From contig NC_065539.1 of NCBI RefSeq assembly GCF_932294415.1, positions 50,549,501-50,613,500 of the forward strand: DNA of 64,000 nucleotides, read 5' to 3'. Position numbers and translations under genes: made by a program. The notes under the pieces were generated by a model that was not told the DNA's origin, made no database searches, and saw nothing but the letters and a program-made list of their open reading frames with translations. How positions within the stretch are numbered: the stretch's first letter is position 1; each line of letters begins with the position of its first letter. This document shows positions 47,530 to 59,308 of this stretch, in pieces. The DNA is from Quercus robur (lineage: Eukaryota > Streptophyta > Magnoliopsida > Fagales > Fagaceae).

Positions 47530-48956
47530 CAGGGGCGTAGTCAGGAATTTTTACATGAGGGGGCCGATTCGAACCATGAAGGTTGAAATCGACGACGATG
47601 AGTATCATCGTTGTATGGATAGTCTATATTTTTAGGTTGATATAGACCTTCTTTGAGATAAGCTCGTCGGATTTCATCTTGTTTGTTGATAGAGAATTCA
47701 CATATTTGTTTACGTGATCCTGGATCACGATCTATCTCTTTAGATTGAATTCTTGAACATTTGGAGGGGTCAGGGTGTTCATCAGGCATTGAAGTATCAA
47801 CATTTGTTTCTACAGCCACAGATGTCCTAATTTCTGAATTGCTAACATCTTTTTTCTTAAAGAATGCATCAATTGTTTTTCGTTTGCTCATAATTCTTTT
47901 AACTTTAAGAATATGACTCAAAAATTAACCTAAAAAGAAGTTTAAAAAATAAAATTTTAATTAGAAATTTTTACTTAGTTATATGGATGTTATTCATACT
48001 CAAGAAAAAACAAAATTTCCACTATAATTTAAACATACAACCCATTTTTAATACGACTTTAATTAATAATAACCCCTGGTACACAAAACCAAACAATTTA
48101 ACAACACCCACGGCCACATTCACAGCCACATGATATCTAACTAATCAAAAATAGGTAATAAATCAAAATAATTTTACCTTAGAAACTTTGTTTTCACAAA
48201 GTGCAAAGATGGGTCACCCGTGTGGCAATGCCTATTGCCTCTGCCTGACTGCCTCCAACTTTAGATCTTCCCTTCAAGACCCATCACAAACAATCTCCCC
48301 ATGCCTTCAATCATGCATTTCTCTAAAAATCTATGAAAATATAAAGAGCATGTGAATATTTAGGTGTAGATAGTTGAGGAAAAAAAAAAAAAAGACACTA
48401 AAAAGAGATGAATGTCTAATACTTGAGAAAGAGAAGAAAACTCACCAGTCACCAAGTTCCAAAACTAAAGCTGATGAAGAAAGAAAAAATTGGTCAAGAA
48501 ATTTTATTTTATTTTATTTTATTTTTTTTTCTCTCGGACTGTGAGTACAGAGGACTGAAGTTTTGGGGGCTGGTAGGTGGGCAACGGTACCAGTGCAAAT
48601 GAAAGTGTATCAAAGAAGACAAAACAAAAGAATAAGAAGTAAAGAAAGGGATTTCGTGGGTCAGTGGGTGGATTTTTTGAGATGAAGAGAAAGTGAAGTT
48701 TTGTTTTTAGTGTTTGGACTTGAGCAGGCCAGCTTGTTTTATTTGGAGTACATAAGGTGATAAGACCTAAAACTAAAGCTGGGCTTGGGAGAATATTTGA
48801 GCTGGACTTGGGAGAATAGTTGAGAATTGGACATGGGGGGCCGGCTGTCCAATATTGGAGGGGCCCAATTTTTTTTTTCTACCTACTCTAATGGAAAAAG
48901 TTTTTTTTTTGCAGGGGCCGGGGGCCCCCCCAAGCCACTATGTGGCTCCGCCCCTG
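47530..48956 (-). mobile_element. Complete non-autonomous hAT element with intact ends
   Basis: The left end starts CAGGGGCGTAG; the right end, reverse complemented, starts CAGGGGCGGAGCC. Both are flanked by the perfect 8 bp duplication ggtattac. Length is 1427 bp. The transposase would run on the minus strand, and only its N-terminal part survives (47541-47921). The right-hand 1 kb is upstream or leader sequence. This fits internal deletion of a hAT element carrying a TTF-type transposase. Confidence 0.85.
47541..47921 (-). pseudogene. Truncated hAT transposase N-terminus (TTF-type/ZMYM1-like)
   Basis: Open for 126 codons. It reads MSKRKTIDAFFKKKDVSNSE, then SIDRDPGSRKQICEF-type sequence (ERDPG...QI), DEIRRAYLKEGLYQP and RRRFQPSWFES. 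These match the conserved start of plant zinc finger MYM-type-1-like hAT transposases, including the TTF-type zinc-finger entry (HRRRFQPSWF). The frame ends in the left TIR. The hAT dimerisation domain and catalytic core are absent, so the protein is not expected to transpose. It may be co-opted or dead; only truncation is shown. Start at the internal MSKRK is the likeliest. Confidence 0.75.
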
Positions 48957-48964
48957 GGTATTAC
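48957..48964. repeat. Right target-site duplication of the hAT element
   Basis: Ggtattac, identical to 47522-47529. Confidence 0.9.
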
Positions 48965-49199
48965 TAACATAGGGATGACAAAAGGTTGTTGACATGGCAA
49001 ATAAGGTCTTCTAACATAGTGTTGATGTAGATGACGATGATGTGTCAAATATGCAGATGTGGCTATTGATGACATTAGGGCTGATATGGCAAAACTAGAG
49101 GGTGACAAATGGAAGATCTAGGTTGGAGGTGTGTGAAGTTCATTGGAGGTGCATGGAGTTTGTGATGACATGCAAAAAGTTCTTAGTGCACCTATGAAA

Positions 49200-49392
49200 T
49201 CAGGATCAACCCTAGTTTGAGTTGTCACGCCAATATAAGAAGTCAAGAATTGTTATGTGCAATTACTTTTTAGTTAAAAGGGGATTAGGACTCAGGATCG
49301 ACCTTAGTTTGAGTTGTGATGCTGATATGAGTAGTAAGTAGCCAAGAATTGAAATGTGCAATTAGTTGATTTTGAGTTAAACGAGGATCGGG
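49200..49392. repeat. Tandem duplication of about 92-100 bp
   Basis: Copy 1 (49200-49291) and copy 2 (49292-49392) both run caggatc, then agtttgagttgt, then aagaattg, then atgtgcaatta and gttaaa. Copies differ by about 20%, suggesting an old duplication. Confidence 0.7.
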
Positions 49393-49840
49393 GATGTTGA
49401 ATATAAAGTGAAAAAGATCTATGAATAAACTTTGTAATGTGTATGCACTCTTTATATTTTCTATACAACTAAAAACATGTAGTAGGTTTGAATATATAGG
49501 CGTAAATCTCAGCCAAAAAAAAAAAAAAAGAATATATAGGCGTAACTCGTTAAACAAAGGGAGACAAGTGGCAACATTAATTATTCTTTGATTTTAGTTC
49601 AATCAAGGGTAGGATTTGGAAATAATAGATACTAATAGGTATTATACAAATATGTATACTAACAATTCAGCAAAAAAAAAAAAAAAAAAAAAATTATGCA
49701 TACTAACACACGTGTATTATTTAAGGGCGACCCAAGGCCCGGGCAAGTTAGGCCTAGGCCTAAGACCCCACCAAAAAAATAAAAAATTCCCCTTAGGGAA
49801 AAAGGCCCCACTTCTCATGAGTAAAGACTCAAATTTTTAT

Positions 49841-49872
<32 letters not shown>

Positions 49873-49877
<5 letters not shown>

Positions 49878-51898
49878 GGATTGAAATTGGATTGGACCCA
49901 GTACAGGACTGGGTTTTGGCCCAACAAGCCCAAACAATGAATTTGTAAAGCGTGGGTGAAAGAACTAGTTCTATTCCAGAAGAAAGACAATAAAAGTTGT
50001 TGATTTAAGACTATTAAACACCAATAATATAAGAAAATCTGTCCTCGGCTCGGCCTGAGAAGCTTATATTATAATATCTTGTACATGAACAAAGCTACAA
50101 GAGTTCACTGTATTCTTACAAAGATTTCTTGATTTTTTCCGATCCTCCTTTTTTAGGCCACTTTCCCATGTTATATACTACAATTTTGGTGTCATCTCCA
50201 TCATACACGTGTAGGTTAGATTCGAGAAGCTCCTTCTTGTCCCATCCAACACCTCCCAGAACCATCAAATAGTAATTGTAAGACTGCTTGGCCACTGTTT
50301 AGGTATCACCTCTACATTAATGCGGCCAGAGAGTTAGTTGGGAGGCATTTAATGTAGAGGTAGTAGTTTTTGAAGATATTTGTTGCCTCCCTTTACTCAC
50401 CCCTTGTCCAATGTCCAACTCCTAATTGTGATGCAACTTTGAAGAAGGTCTAGGGTGATAGGACATTCTTACTGACCTTGGATTCTCGTTTCTGAGATGA
50501 CTTTTCTCCTCAGACGTGTGTTGGACTTATATCGTACTATCTTTATTTTTCTCTTTATACCATTTTCATTATAACCTCATTTGGCCATTCTCAGATTGGT
50601 TAATGTCCTTAAATTGTGCCATGAGCCCAATTCGTATAGCTTTAATAATACCTCCTGACTAACTGGCCTCCACATATACATATATTTATTTTTTAAAGGT
50701 TGTGCATTTTTTTTATTAGTGATGTTAAGGATACTACAAATTTTACTATTGGCTTACAAATTCCCTTTTTAATTTATCACAAAAAAGTGATTTAAACATT
50801 CATTAGTTAAATTGATGAAGTTCATCAATGAGAGTCAGTGTCACATTATATTTTTAACATTTTATAATGCTTTTAGCGCATTTTTCCATTTTATTTTTAG
50901 TAAGACTCTTAAAGTATGAGACCAATAGAACCCTAACCCAATTGAAACCCTAAAATGTTTCAAAAAAAATGTTGCAAATGTGTTAAATCATCAATTATAA
51001 GTTAATCTTCCTTAATAGTTTGAGAGTTGAGACTTTAATTTTTGTAAATTGATATCCTACAAAGTCACACACCAAATAATATCTATATCTCTCTTTCAAA
51101 AACAAGATACAAAATTAAAAATTAGATTATAATTTTACTTAACTATACATTGTCATATATCCAAAATAAAGTATCTTTTTTCCTGACTAAAAAAAAAAAC
51201 TTTTTTAATTGTAATTGTGGAGCTAAAGAATTTGTGATCCCAGCCCACTTTACATTAGGGCCCAAGGCCTACGCCAAGGAGAGGTGTTGCTGAGAACATG
51301 CAACGGAAGTCCAAATGGCCTAGAGTTATAGCTGAGGACGATTCTATCCTCGACATCTCAAAGCGCTCCTAGAAGAAAAGGAGAGTACGGTATAGGAGCG
51401 GTTCAACGAAAAGCTAAACACCTTCGCATTGATGGGGAAATGACCCTTGAGCGGTGTGGCGACAAAGGACAAGGGAAAGGCTACTATTACTGCAATTAAG
51501 TACTCTGCGCCTGATAGAGTAATACTTTTCAGCTTTTACAACCACCCCCAACCACTTTGGGTATGAGCTGATAGGACAAGTATCAGACCTGAAAAGTTGA
51601 ATCTACACATGGACGCTGGAGGGAGGGTAAAGGCTAATATAAAAGGAAAATGAAGCAATCCAGAAGAAGGAATTGGGACCAGGGCTAAGAACTAGAGCCT
51701 TCCAGGCCGTGCCGAGGAGAAAGTCTTCTTGGGCAAGCACGGTACACCTCTGTGCAATCACTATGAATATCATGACTAACCACTGTCCGGTGACCAAGAT
51801 CTAACCTTTTAACTCACTCTCTACAAATTTATTGTTTGGGCCTTTAACGTTCGAACCCAATATACCAATTTGGGATTGTTACAAATAGAGTCCTTACA
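49873..51898. mobile_element. Probable solo LTR of about 2 kb
   Basis: The ends tgtaggga and tccttaca are inverted and begin TG, end CA, as LTRs do. The inside carries GGCCCA motifs, cctcggctcggcctgag and gaggacgattctatcctcg phrases typical of plant LTRs, and no gag or pol frame. A related piece is at the start of the window. No target duplication is visible, and the left flank is an AT microsatellite that may have eroded it. Confidence 0.45.
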
Positions 51899-52284
51899 GT
51901 AATATATTTATATTTCTTTTTATTAATATTTATGATTCAATTATGATATTCAATTCTTTATATAAAATTAACATTAGTTTAATTGGTATTATTCATCAAA
52001 TTATATATCTAATGTATCAAATTAACCTTAATTTAATTAAAATTAAATAATTTTATTTAATTAATATTTACCTATTAAAGATTCCGCATAAATTTTCCAC
52101 CTAATACCCTAAATAATGTTGGGCGGTCCTGTATTTACATCATATAACTTATTAAATAGTTCCTGACTACGTGCTGGTCTTAATCAATCATTGCATCATC
52201 CATGACCCAACCATTTTTCTCTTATGACAAAAGATCATCCAACCATTCATTTTTGCAAGGGAGGAATGAATTTTTAATTTTTTT
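51899..52284. other. AT-rich upstream region of the LOG2/LUL-type gene
   Basis: No strong TATA box or named motif was found. It may hold the promoter. Confidence 0.3.
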
Positions 52285-52591
52285 ATGAGAAAAAAACTCA
52301 AGGGATTTTTCAAAAACTTGACCGTAGAAATTCCAGAAGATCCCCAAACCGTACTATTCACTTGCGTAGAGAGAGAGAGAGAACAAGAAATCGAAGAAAA
52401 CAGCAAAAATCTATCTTTTAACACTATTTCTTTCACAACACTTTCCTTCTCTTCTCTTCCTTCCTTCAAACTATTCCACCCAAAGCAAACTCCAAAACCC
52501 ATATACACATATCTCTTCTTCCTATCTACACCCTTTTCCCTTTCCCCGAAATTCCCAAATTTACAATCTTTTCAATCTCTCAAAAACCCAA

Positions 52592-55500
52592 ATGGGAATT
52601 TCATTTAGCAACAATAGAAGAAGAAACAACCCATATTTTCAACACCCACATCATCCTCCTCCTCCCCCATACTATTACTCAGACCAACAACCACCACCAC
52701 CGCCGCAGCCGCCGCCGCCACCACATAACTATGGTCCTTATCCTCCACCCCACCACCCTTATCCTGTGCACCCTTCTCCTCCTCCGCCACCACCACCACC
52801 CCAGAACTACTACTACTGTGGCTCTACTTATGCCAATCCCATGACTGCTCGCTTCAACTATAACCAACATCCCCACCCTTATGTTAACCACACTAATGGG
52901 TGGCTTGCACCTAGCCCTAGGCCACAAGCTGTGGACCCACCTCGTTATGTGGACCACCAAAACGCCAAGAAGGTGAGGAACGATGTGAATATTAATAAGG
53001 ATACGCTAAAGCTTGTTGTTGATGAGCAGAACCCGGATCATGTCTTGGTCTCTTTTGTTTTCGATGCTTTGCACGATGGGAGGTAAGTGAATGTTTTTTT
53101 TTTTTTTTTTTTTTTTGGTTATGTGAATGATTGAATTTCGGTTTTCTTGAGATGGGTTTTGATTGTGGTGTTAGATTATTGAGTGTTGGGTTCGTTTGAT
53201 TGGTGAAAAGGTTGTGGGAATAGGAGATGGAAGTGAAAGTTTGAGTCTTTGAAGTGTTATCTTTATTTTAGTACATGAGAACATTTAAGATTGAATTTCG
53301 CTTTTTTATGTGTTTCTTGAGATGGGTTTTGATTGTGGTGTTAGATTAGTGAGTGCTGGCTTTGTTTGGGTGCTGAAAAGGTGGTGGGAATAGAAAATGG
53401 AAGAGAAAGTTTGAGTCTTTGAAGTGTTTTGTGTAGGACATTAGAACATTGAGAGTTCTGAATCGTTAAAATTAGTTAAACTAGTTGGCTTAGCTGAGTT
53501 CAAGATTTCCGTTTTCAAGAAACTGAAGCAATGGTGCATATCAAAATTGTAAAATTAAAAAAAAAAAAGAGAGTTTTAATTCCTAACAGAGGGAGTTGGA
53601 AGGGTTTAGAATTGGTGGACATGTCAAAACCATTGTCAGGCTATGGAAATTTTAATTCCTCCCCTCAGCTTGTTGCTAATTAGAGACTGGAGCTTGCAAT
53701 TTCAAGTAGGGGTTATATGTATTAGATGAGTGAGTTCCTAATTGTAAAGAGTTGGTTACAAGCGAAAGGTCAGCTTGTTGCTAGTTAGAGACTGGAGCTT
53801 GTAATTTCAAGTAGGGGTTATATGTATTAGATGAGTGAGTTCCTAATTCTAAAGAGTTGGTTACAAGTGAAAGGTTTCAGGTTTAAATATATATAGTTTT
53901 TTTTCTTTTTTTGTTATTCGTAGAAAAAAGAAAGAAAAATATACGGGCTGCCCCCGGGGGGGGGTGGGGGTGAGGTAGGAGGGGTTCACATTGAATTAGA
54001 AGCTGGTTGAAGAGGCTTGTAGCAGAGTAATGCTCCTCTCTCCGACGTAGAATGGTTTGGTCTTCTCTTTTTGAGCATCTGAGAATATGAAGAGGCAGTT
54101 TCAAGAAAGAGTTTTGAAAAATCCATTTCGCTGTTGCTACTATAGATTTGCTACAGTGAAATATCCGCCATTTAAGTCATCCAGTGTTAGAGATGAACTC
54201 ATTAAAGTTTATCAGACTGGTACAAAATTGCCACTAGATGATGAATGTTGGCCCAACAAAAATTTTAAGTGGTTTTATGTAGTATGAAGTTCCTTAAAGT
54301 GTTTAAAGCACAATTACAACAATACATTAAAAGAGTAATGATCATGAAATCCAGTTTTGGTTTTGAGGTTTCTTTGAGATTATTGTAGCACTAGATCAAT
54401 ATCAGTACGATGATCATGCTAGAAGTTTTATTGTTTATTAGATATATGCAATTCAAATGCCAGCTGAATCACATATTATTTAAGTATCTTTTGTACACAT
54501 CCTGTATACTTAAGGTCTCTCCTTGTCTCTTTCTAATAAAGTTTCACTATTACTTGTCCCAAAAATAGAAAAAGAAAAAGAAAATCAAATGCCTTATAAC
54601 TGTCTAGTTTGACAATTTGATATCGTTGGCATTTTGGCCCCTACATGTATACATGCACTACAGGGTACAAAGTGACTACTATACTATATGAATGTTGACT
54701 TAAATATATCAAGGATTGTGTTTCTGGTCAACTATTGTAATGATGCAACAACAACAAAGCCTTAGTCCCAAGTCTTTTGGGGTCGGCTAAGGATCCTCAA
54801 CAAGATTAGTTAGGGCTGACCACATTTATTCTTTTCCTACATTTTATTCTATCCAAAGTCATAGCCTCTGTTACTTCCTTAATTTATATGTTCTTTTGAA
54901 TTACTTCTACTAATGTTATTTTTTGTCTTTCGCTGTCTATTTTCGTTCCCTCAATTTGAATCAACCCACTCTTTCTAACCGGTGCATTAATCTAAAAGCT
55001 GCATTCATTGAAACTTTACTTGGATTTATTGTGTATATGTTAATTTGGGACTTGAGTTATTGAAAGCAGCAATTATCATTTGTCAGAAGCTTGTTGAAGA
55101 ATACAAAGATTTTTGTTCTCATTAAGTTATATACATCAATCATGACTGCTCTGCTCCGTGTCCAGTTAAATGATAATGTCTAGTGTTATTATTGTTGGTG
55201 GATGGACTCGAACTAGTAAGATAGATGTAAAATTTTTAAAAACAAAAAGAATTGAAAACTATACAAAGAAGGTGTTTGCCTATCTATTTTCAGAAAACAG
55301 TCATTTTGAAAACCGTAACTTAGAAAATACTGTGATCATCAGTTTAGGCAACAACGAAGAGATGTTTTCACTGTATCTTAAATTGATTTTTTTTTTGGCC
55401 CCCAAAGGAAAAGTGTATTTAATATATAACTAAGAATGAAAATCACTTGCATTAGCCAGGGTTCAAATCCAGGGTATTTTGTACAAATCTGGGGTTCAAA

Positions 55501-58500
55501 TCCAAAATGAAAATCACTTGCATACACTAGGGTTCAAATCCAACACCAACAAAGACATCTAGGGTTCAAATCCCCCCACCCCCAACTATTGATGTATCCA
55601 AAAAAAAAAAAAAAAAAATTACTTGCATAGTTCAAGGCAGTATTAGTGGAGTTAATTGTTTTTTGGCCCCACAAAGGGAAAGTGGATCTTTGATTTACTT
55701 GTAATTGCATTTTGGTTGTCATCTTAGAAATTGTCGGATGGATGGTCCATCTTCATGTGCAATTCCTCATTGCTATGATGTTTTGTAAATTAGTCTATGC
55801 TTAACTTTTAGAAATTTCTATGTTCAATATTATTTCCAAGCAGCAAACAAGTGTCTTAAGACGAGCAAGAGTAGGAGTTTGGAATTGGTGGCCATTGAAG
55901 TCAAATGGATTCTCGATGTTTTGAGCTGAAAATGGTTGGAGGCTTGAGAAATGGTTTGTTTGTGGAGATTTATATGAGATGTGTTAGACAAAATGTGTGA
56001 AGGGGTTATGGAATGGGTGCTATGCAATATGTGAGAGATGAGAAGGGCAAGGTTTTAGTAGATAGGGGGTTGGGGCATGTGTGGTCTGGGTTTTGGCACT
56101 TAGGCAAAGTATGGGTCTGTTTGGGATTCGCTTATTTTGTTAAAACTGAAATTTTTTTACTAAAAGTACTGTAGATAAAGGTAAAAATTAGTCGAAATAG
56201 TACAGTGGGTCCATGAATAATACCAAAAAGTGCAGTGGGGCCCATGAATAGTAGCAAAAATAAGCTAAATAGTAAAATAAGTTGGCTTTTTAAGCTGGAG
56301 CCAAACGCACACTAATATCATTTATAAAAATTATAACTGAGAATGAAATTACTTCATGAACTTTTCTAAAAACAGTTTTTAAGTCATCTCTCCAAATAAA
56401 TTTTTGATATTGAAAACAACAGAAAACAATTTTTTTTCTTGGTTCTGATTCTCAAAAACAATCAATCACCTCTCGCAGACCCTGCAAAAGTGGGAGCTTT
56501 GTACATTAGGTACAACATATTCTTGAAAACAACATAAAACAGTTTTTTGAGAACACTTTCAGAAAACTGTTCCAATCAAAGCCCAAACTGCTTTGAGTGA
56601 GCCTGATATAGGCCAAAATTTGAAAGTATTTTTTCTGGGCTACTTTCCTCCAGTCTTGACACCATTTCTGCTCTAGACTATCTGGCCAATGCCCACTTGG
56701 CCTACAGGCTATGGAATGAGATCTAGTCATCTCCCCATCTCTAAAACGTCTTATCCAAGTTTTATCATCATGTTATGATGTAGACTTTTCCAACCAAGCT
56801 AGCTGGAACGCTCATTTTTCTTATAACCTATTTTAATCCGTTTTAATGATAGATGGGAAATTACGTGAACCAAATACCGTAAGGTTAAGTCGTTATTGGA
56901 ATTGTATGTCTTCTTACAAATAAAGTCATCATTATACAATCAGAATATAAGGCAGTTACAATGATAATAATGCCAAGAGTCCTTGAACCAAATGGCATCT
57001 TGATTCTCGTCCTCCCTAAATAGGGGTGGAAAGTGTGGCTACAAGTTCAATCCCATTCAGGCGTGTGAGTTGTATTTACCCTTTTCTTTTCCTTTAAAGA
57101 TAGTATTTATAATGACAATAATTTGTGTCTGAATAAGTAAGGTTAAACGTGGTCTCACCTAACATCTTGCAAACAAGGGGTAACTTCTTATTTTTCCCTT
57201 TCACCATACTTGCCTCTTCTGGCTAATAAGCATTACTGGCTGATAAAATGCTTCTTGTGTCTCAAACAAGGTACTAAAAGAAGATCAGAATATTGTGAGG
57301 TTAATTCTGTAGAGTTATACATATTTTGACAACAGGATCTTTGAATTGTTTAGACAATTTGAAGTACCAAAATATGAGAAATTCAAGTCTATAAAAATCA
57401 CTTGGAATTGAAAACAATGGTTTTTGAAATTGTGTAATGATACAATTGCAATTATTTATAGGTGTAAACTACATTCATCTAATTGCTTGATTATTTAAGT
57501 TTATTATCAATAAATAAGATGTTTTTTATTTTGAACGAGAGTTGAAACACATGGAATATTTTTGTTGTATATCTAATTTTTTTCTGGTTTGGTTTTCTGA
57601 TGGACAGCATCACAATTTTCTACTTTGCCAAGGAAGAGTCAAACTGTAGGTTTGTTCCATTTTTTCCTGCAAACTTTACACCTGTGAAAATCCCCTTTCA
57701 GAAAGGATTTGGCCAGAGATTTTGTCAGCCTTCAGGAACAGGCATTGACTTAGGCTTTTTTGAGCTGGATGATCTCTCAAAACCATCACCTGGAGAAGAT
57801 GTATTTCCTCTTGTAGTATCTGCTGAAACACTGCCCCCTCACTCAACAGACAAGACTCTTGGTGAGTGTGTACCCAACACAAACCCTCGTATGCAGATTA
57901 CTCAAGCTGTTCTAGAGAAGAACAATGATGAACATTTCCAAGTGAGAGTTGTTAAGCAAATATTATGGATTGATGGATTTCGCTATGAGCTCCGTGAGAT
58001 ATATGGAATAGGAAGCTCGGAAGCAGAAGGCTTTGACGACAGTGACCCAGGGAAGGAGTGTGTGATATGCATGACTGAACCTAAGGATACAGCTGTATTA
58101 CCCTGCCGACATATGGTGAGAGTTCATCTGTATTTTCTCCATTACATTAAAAGATAATAGTCAATTTTTAAATAGAAACTGTACACTGGTATTTTTTTAT
58201 CCACACTGGATAATGAGATAGGATGCCAAGATTGATGATCAGGAAGCCTCAAGCTTGTTGTGCTTGGGCACAAATGATGTTGATGATTTAATTCCAAGCC
58301 CATAAGCCTGAGTAATCTGATCACCTGGCTACACTTGATTGGATCTGATGTGGTATTGCCACAAACCATCCAAACTCATGCTTGTTCTGATTTGTCTAGT
58401 TAATTTGACACTCATAACTTAATTTAAGCACATGAAAAGGGTGAGAACATTAGACAGTTGGGTCGTTTATATGATCCTTGGCTTTAATTGTTTCCTTCAT

Positions 58501-58934
58501 TTCCATCTTTCTAGCTCTTTGAATAAATGAGAGCACACAACACATGCATTGAGGCCATCAGAGGAGAACTCTTTACAAGCAATATATAGATGAAAACTTA
58601 AAATAATAAATACTGACACCGCATGCTGTTTATGGAAAGATCCTAATGATATCTTCCCCGAGGGTGAAAATTTTATTTCTTACATGATATCTGAGTTTTT
58701 TGGAACAGTTGTGATAGCGTATGTACTGCAAGCTGGTGTACAATTTTCTCTCTTTTTATTAACTTTTTACACTTGAAACCTCAGTTGCTTTGTTCTCAAG
58801 TTGTATCTGGTATTTTTCAGTGTATGTGCAGTGATTGTGCAAAAGCGTTGAGGCTTCAATCAAATAAGTGTCCCATATGCCGTCAACCTATTGAGGAACT
58901 TTTAGAGATCAAGATACATAATGGTGATCAATGA
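52592..58934 (+). CDS. LUL: RING E3 ubiquitin ligase, LOG2/LUL (MGRN1-like) type, three exons
   Basis: Exons 52592-53082, 57608-58115 and 58821-58934, GT-AG, in phase, giving 370 residues. Gly2 in MGISFSNN fits N-myristoylation and so membrane attachment. Residues about 10-115 are Pro/Tyr/His-rich and low in complexity. Residues from about 125 ([20 protein letters not shown]) to about 310 form the MGRN1-type substrate-binding region ([60 protein letters not shown]). The C3HC4-type RING is residues 315-353 (CVIC, LPCRHMCMCSDC, CPIC), followed by EELLEIKI. Arabidopsis LOG2 and LUL proteins ubiquitinate partners such as GLUTAMINE DUMPER1 and affect amino-acid export and ABA or drought responses; that role is by family, not shown here. 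The exon 1/2 split lies in a 4.5 kb intron with tandem duplications and LINE tails. Confidence 0.92.
53131..53455. repeat. Tandem duplication of about 160 bp in intron 1 of the LUL-type gene
   Basis: Copy 1 starts at 53131 and copy 2 at 53291, both with ttgaatttcg, then gagatgggttttgattgtgg, then gaaagtttgagtctttgaag. They differ at roughly one base in eight. Confidence 0.8.
53665..53874. repeat. Recent tandem duplication of 105 bp in intron 1 of the LUL-type gene
   Basis: Copies 53665-53769 and 53770-53874 are adjacent and differ at only four or so bases (for example ctaattag against ctagttag). It is younger than the 160 bp duplication just upstream. Confidence 0.9.
54485..54600 (+). mobile_element. 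L1 LINE 3' tail in intron 1 of the LUL-type gene
   Basis: Reads cttttgtacacatcctgtat, acttaaggtct, ctaataaagtttcactatta and cttgtcccaaaaa, the usual end of plant L1 elements, similar to 39440-39630. Only the 3' end is present. Confidence 0.4.
54755..54990 (-). mobile_element. RTE-type LINE 3' end, antisense in intron 1 of the LUL-type gene
   Basis: The + strand starts aacaacaacaaagccttagt, then cccaagtcttttggggtcgg and ctaaggatcctcaac. On the minus strand this gives gccgaccccaaaagacttgg, then a (TTG)n tail, the standard RTE LINE end. A sense copy is at 60684-60806 and an RTE body remnant at 37355-38600. Confidence 0.6.
55385..55720. repeat. Small local repeat block in intron 1 of the LUL-type gene
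   Basis: The phrases tgaaaatcacttgca and agggttcaaatcca recur two or three times (55436, 55505, 55550), and a ggccccaaaggaaaagtg block occurs at both ends (55399, 55664). The repeated ggttcaaatcc resembles a tRNA B box, but the A box was not found. Confidence 0.4.
56113..56312. mobile_element. hAT-like MITE, gtctgtttggg family, in intron 1 of the LUL-type gene
   Basis: Begins gggtctgtttgggattcg and ends ggagccaaacgcacac, inverted at the ends. Internal gtactgtagataaaggtaaa and aaaagtgcagtggggccc match 12463-12657 at most positions. Confidence 0.7.
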
Positions 58935-59300
58935 AAGATTCTTTTCTTCTTGCCAACTTTGGATTGTATGGTATGGCTGTCTACTTTTTGTTTGTATGTG
59001 TCGTCATCTGTTTCATACCTCTCTATATATTCTTCTTCTTTGTATATTATGAAAATAGTATCAGAATTAAATTTTTGTCTGATCTTTTATTAACGTGCAG
59101 TGCATTTATTTGTGGATCTGTAAGTGTTTAACAGTCTTAGCAAAAAACATTTGTCTAGTTCTTGAAAGATTTTATTTATTTATTGAAAAAAGGGATAATA
59201 AAGGCTGTGGTTATGAACTGCATGGTCTATTAAATAGAGTTTGTATTACCTGGAACAACTTTTTTAGATTATAATATGCCTCACTAGGTGTTGGAATACT
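58935..59300. other. Probable 3' UTR of the LUL-type gene
   Basis: AT-rich sequence following the stop at 58932-58934. No gene is seen and the end of the transcript cannot be fixed from sequence. Confidence 0.4.
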
Positions 59301-59308
59301 TTTAACAC

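Noticed and set aside
52605-52960. Open frames on the minus strand opposite the LUL-type exon 1
   Set aside because: Mirror frames of the Pro/His-rich low-complexity coding region.
54087-54287. Open frame of 66 codons in the LUL-type intron 1
   Set aside because: Short, no known domain, and no splice-site support as an alternative exon.
55440-55580. Possible tRNA gene from repeated ggttcaaatcc
   Set aside because: No A box or cloverleaf; the phrase is repeated as part of a local repeat block.
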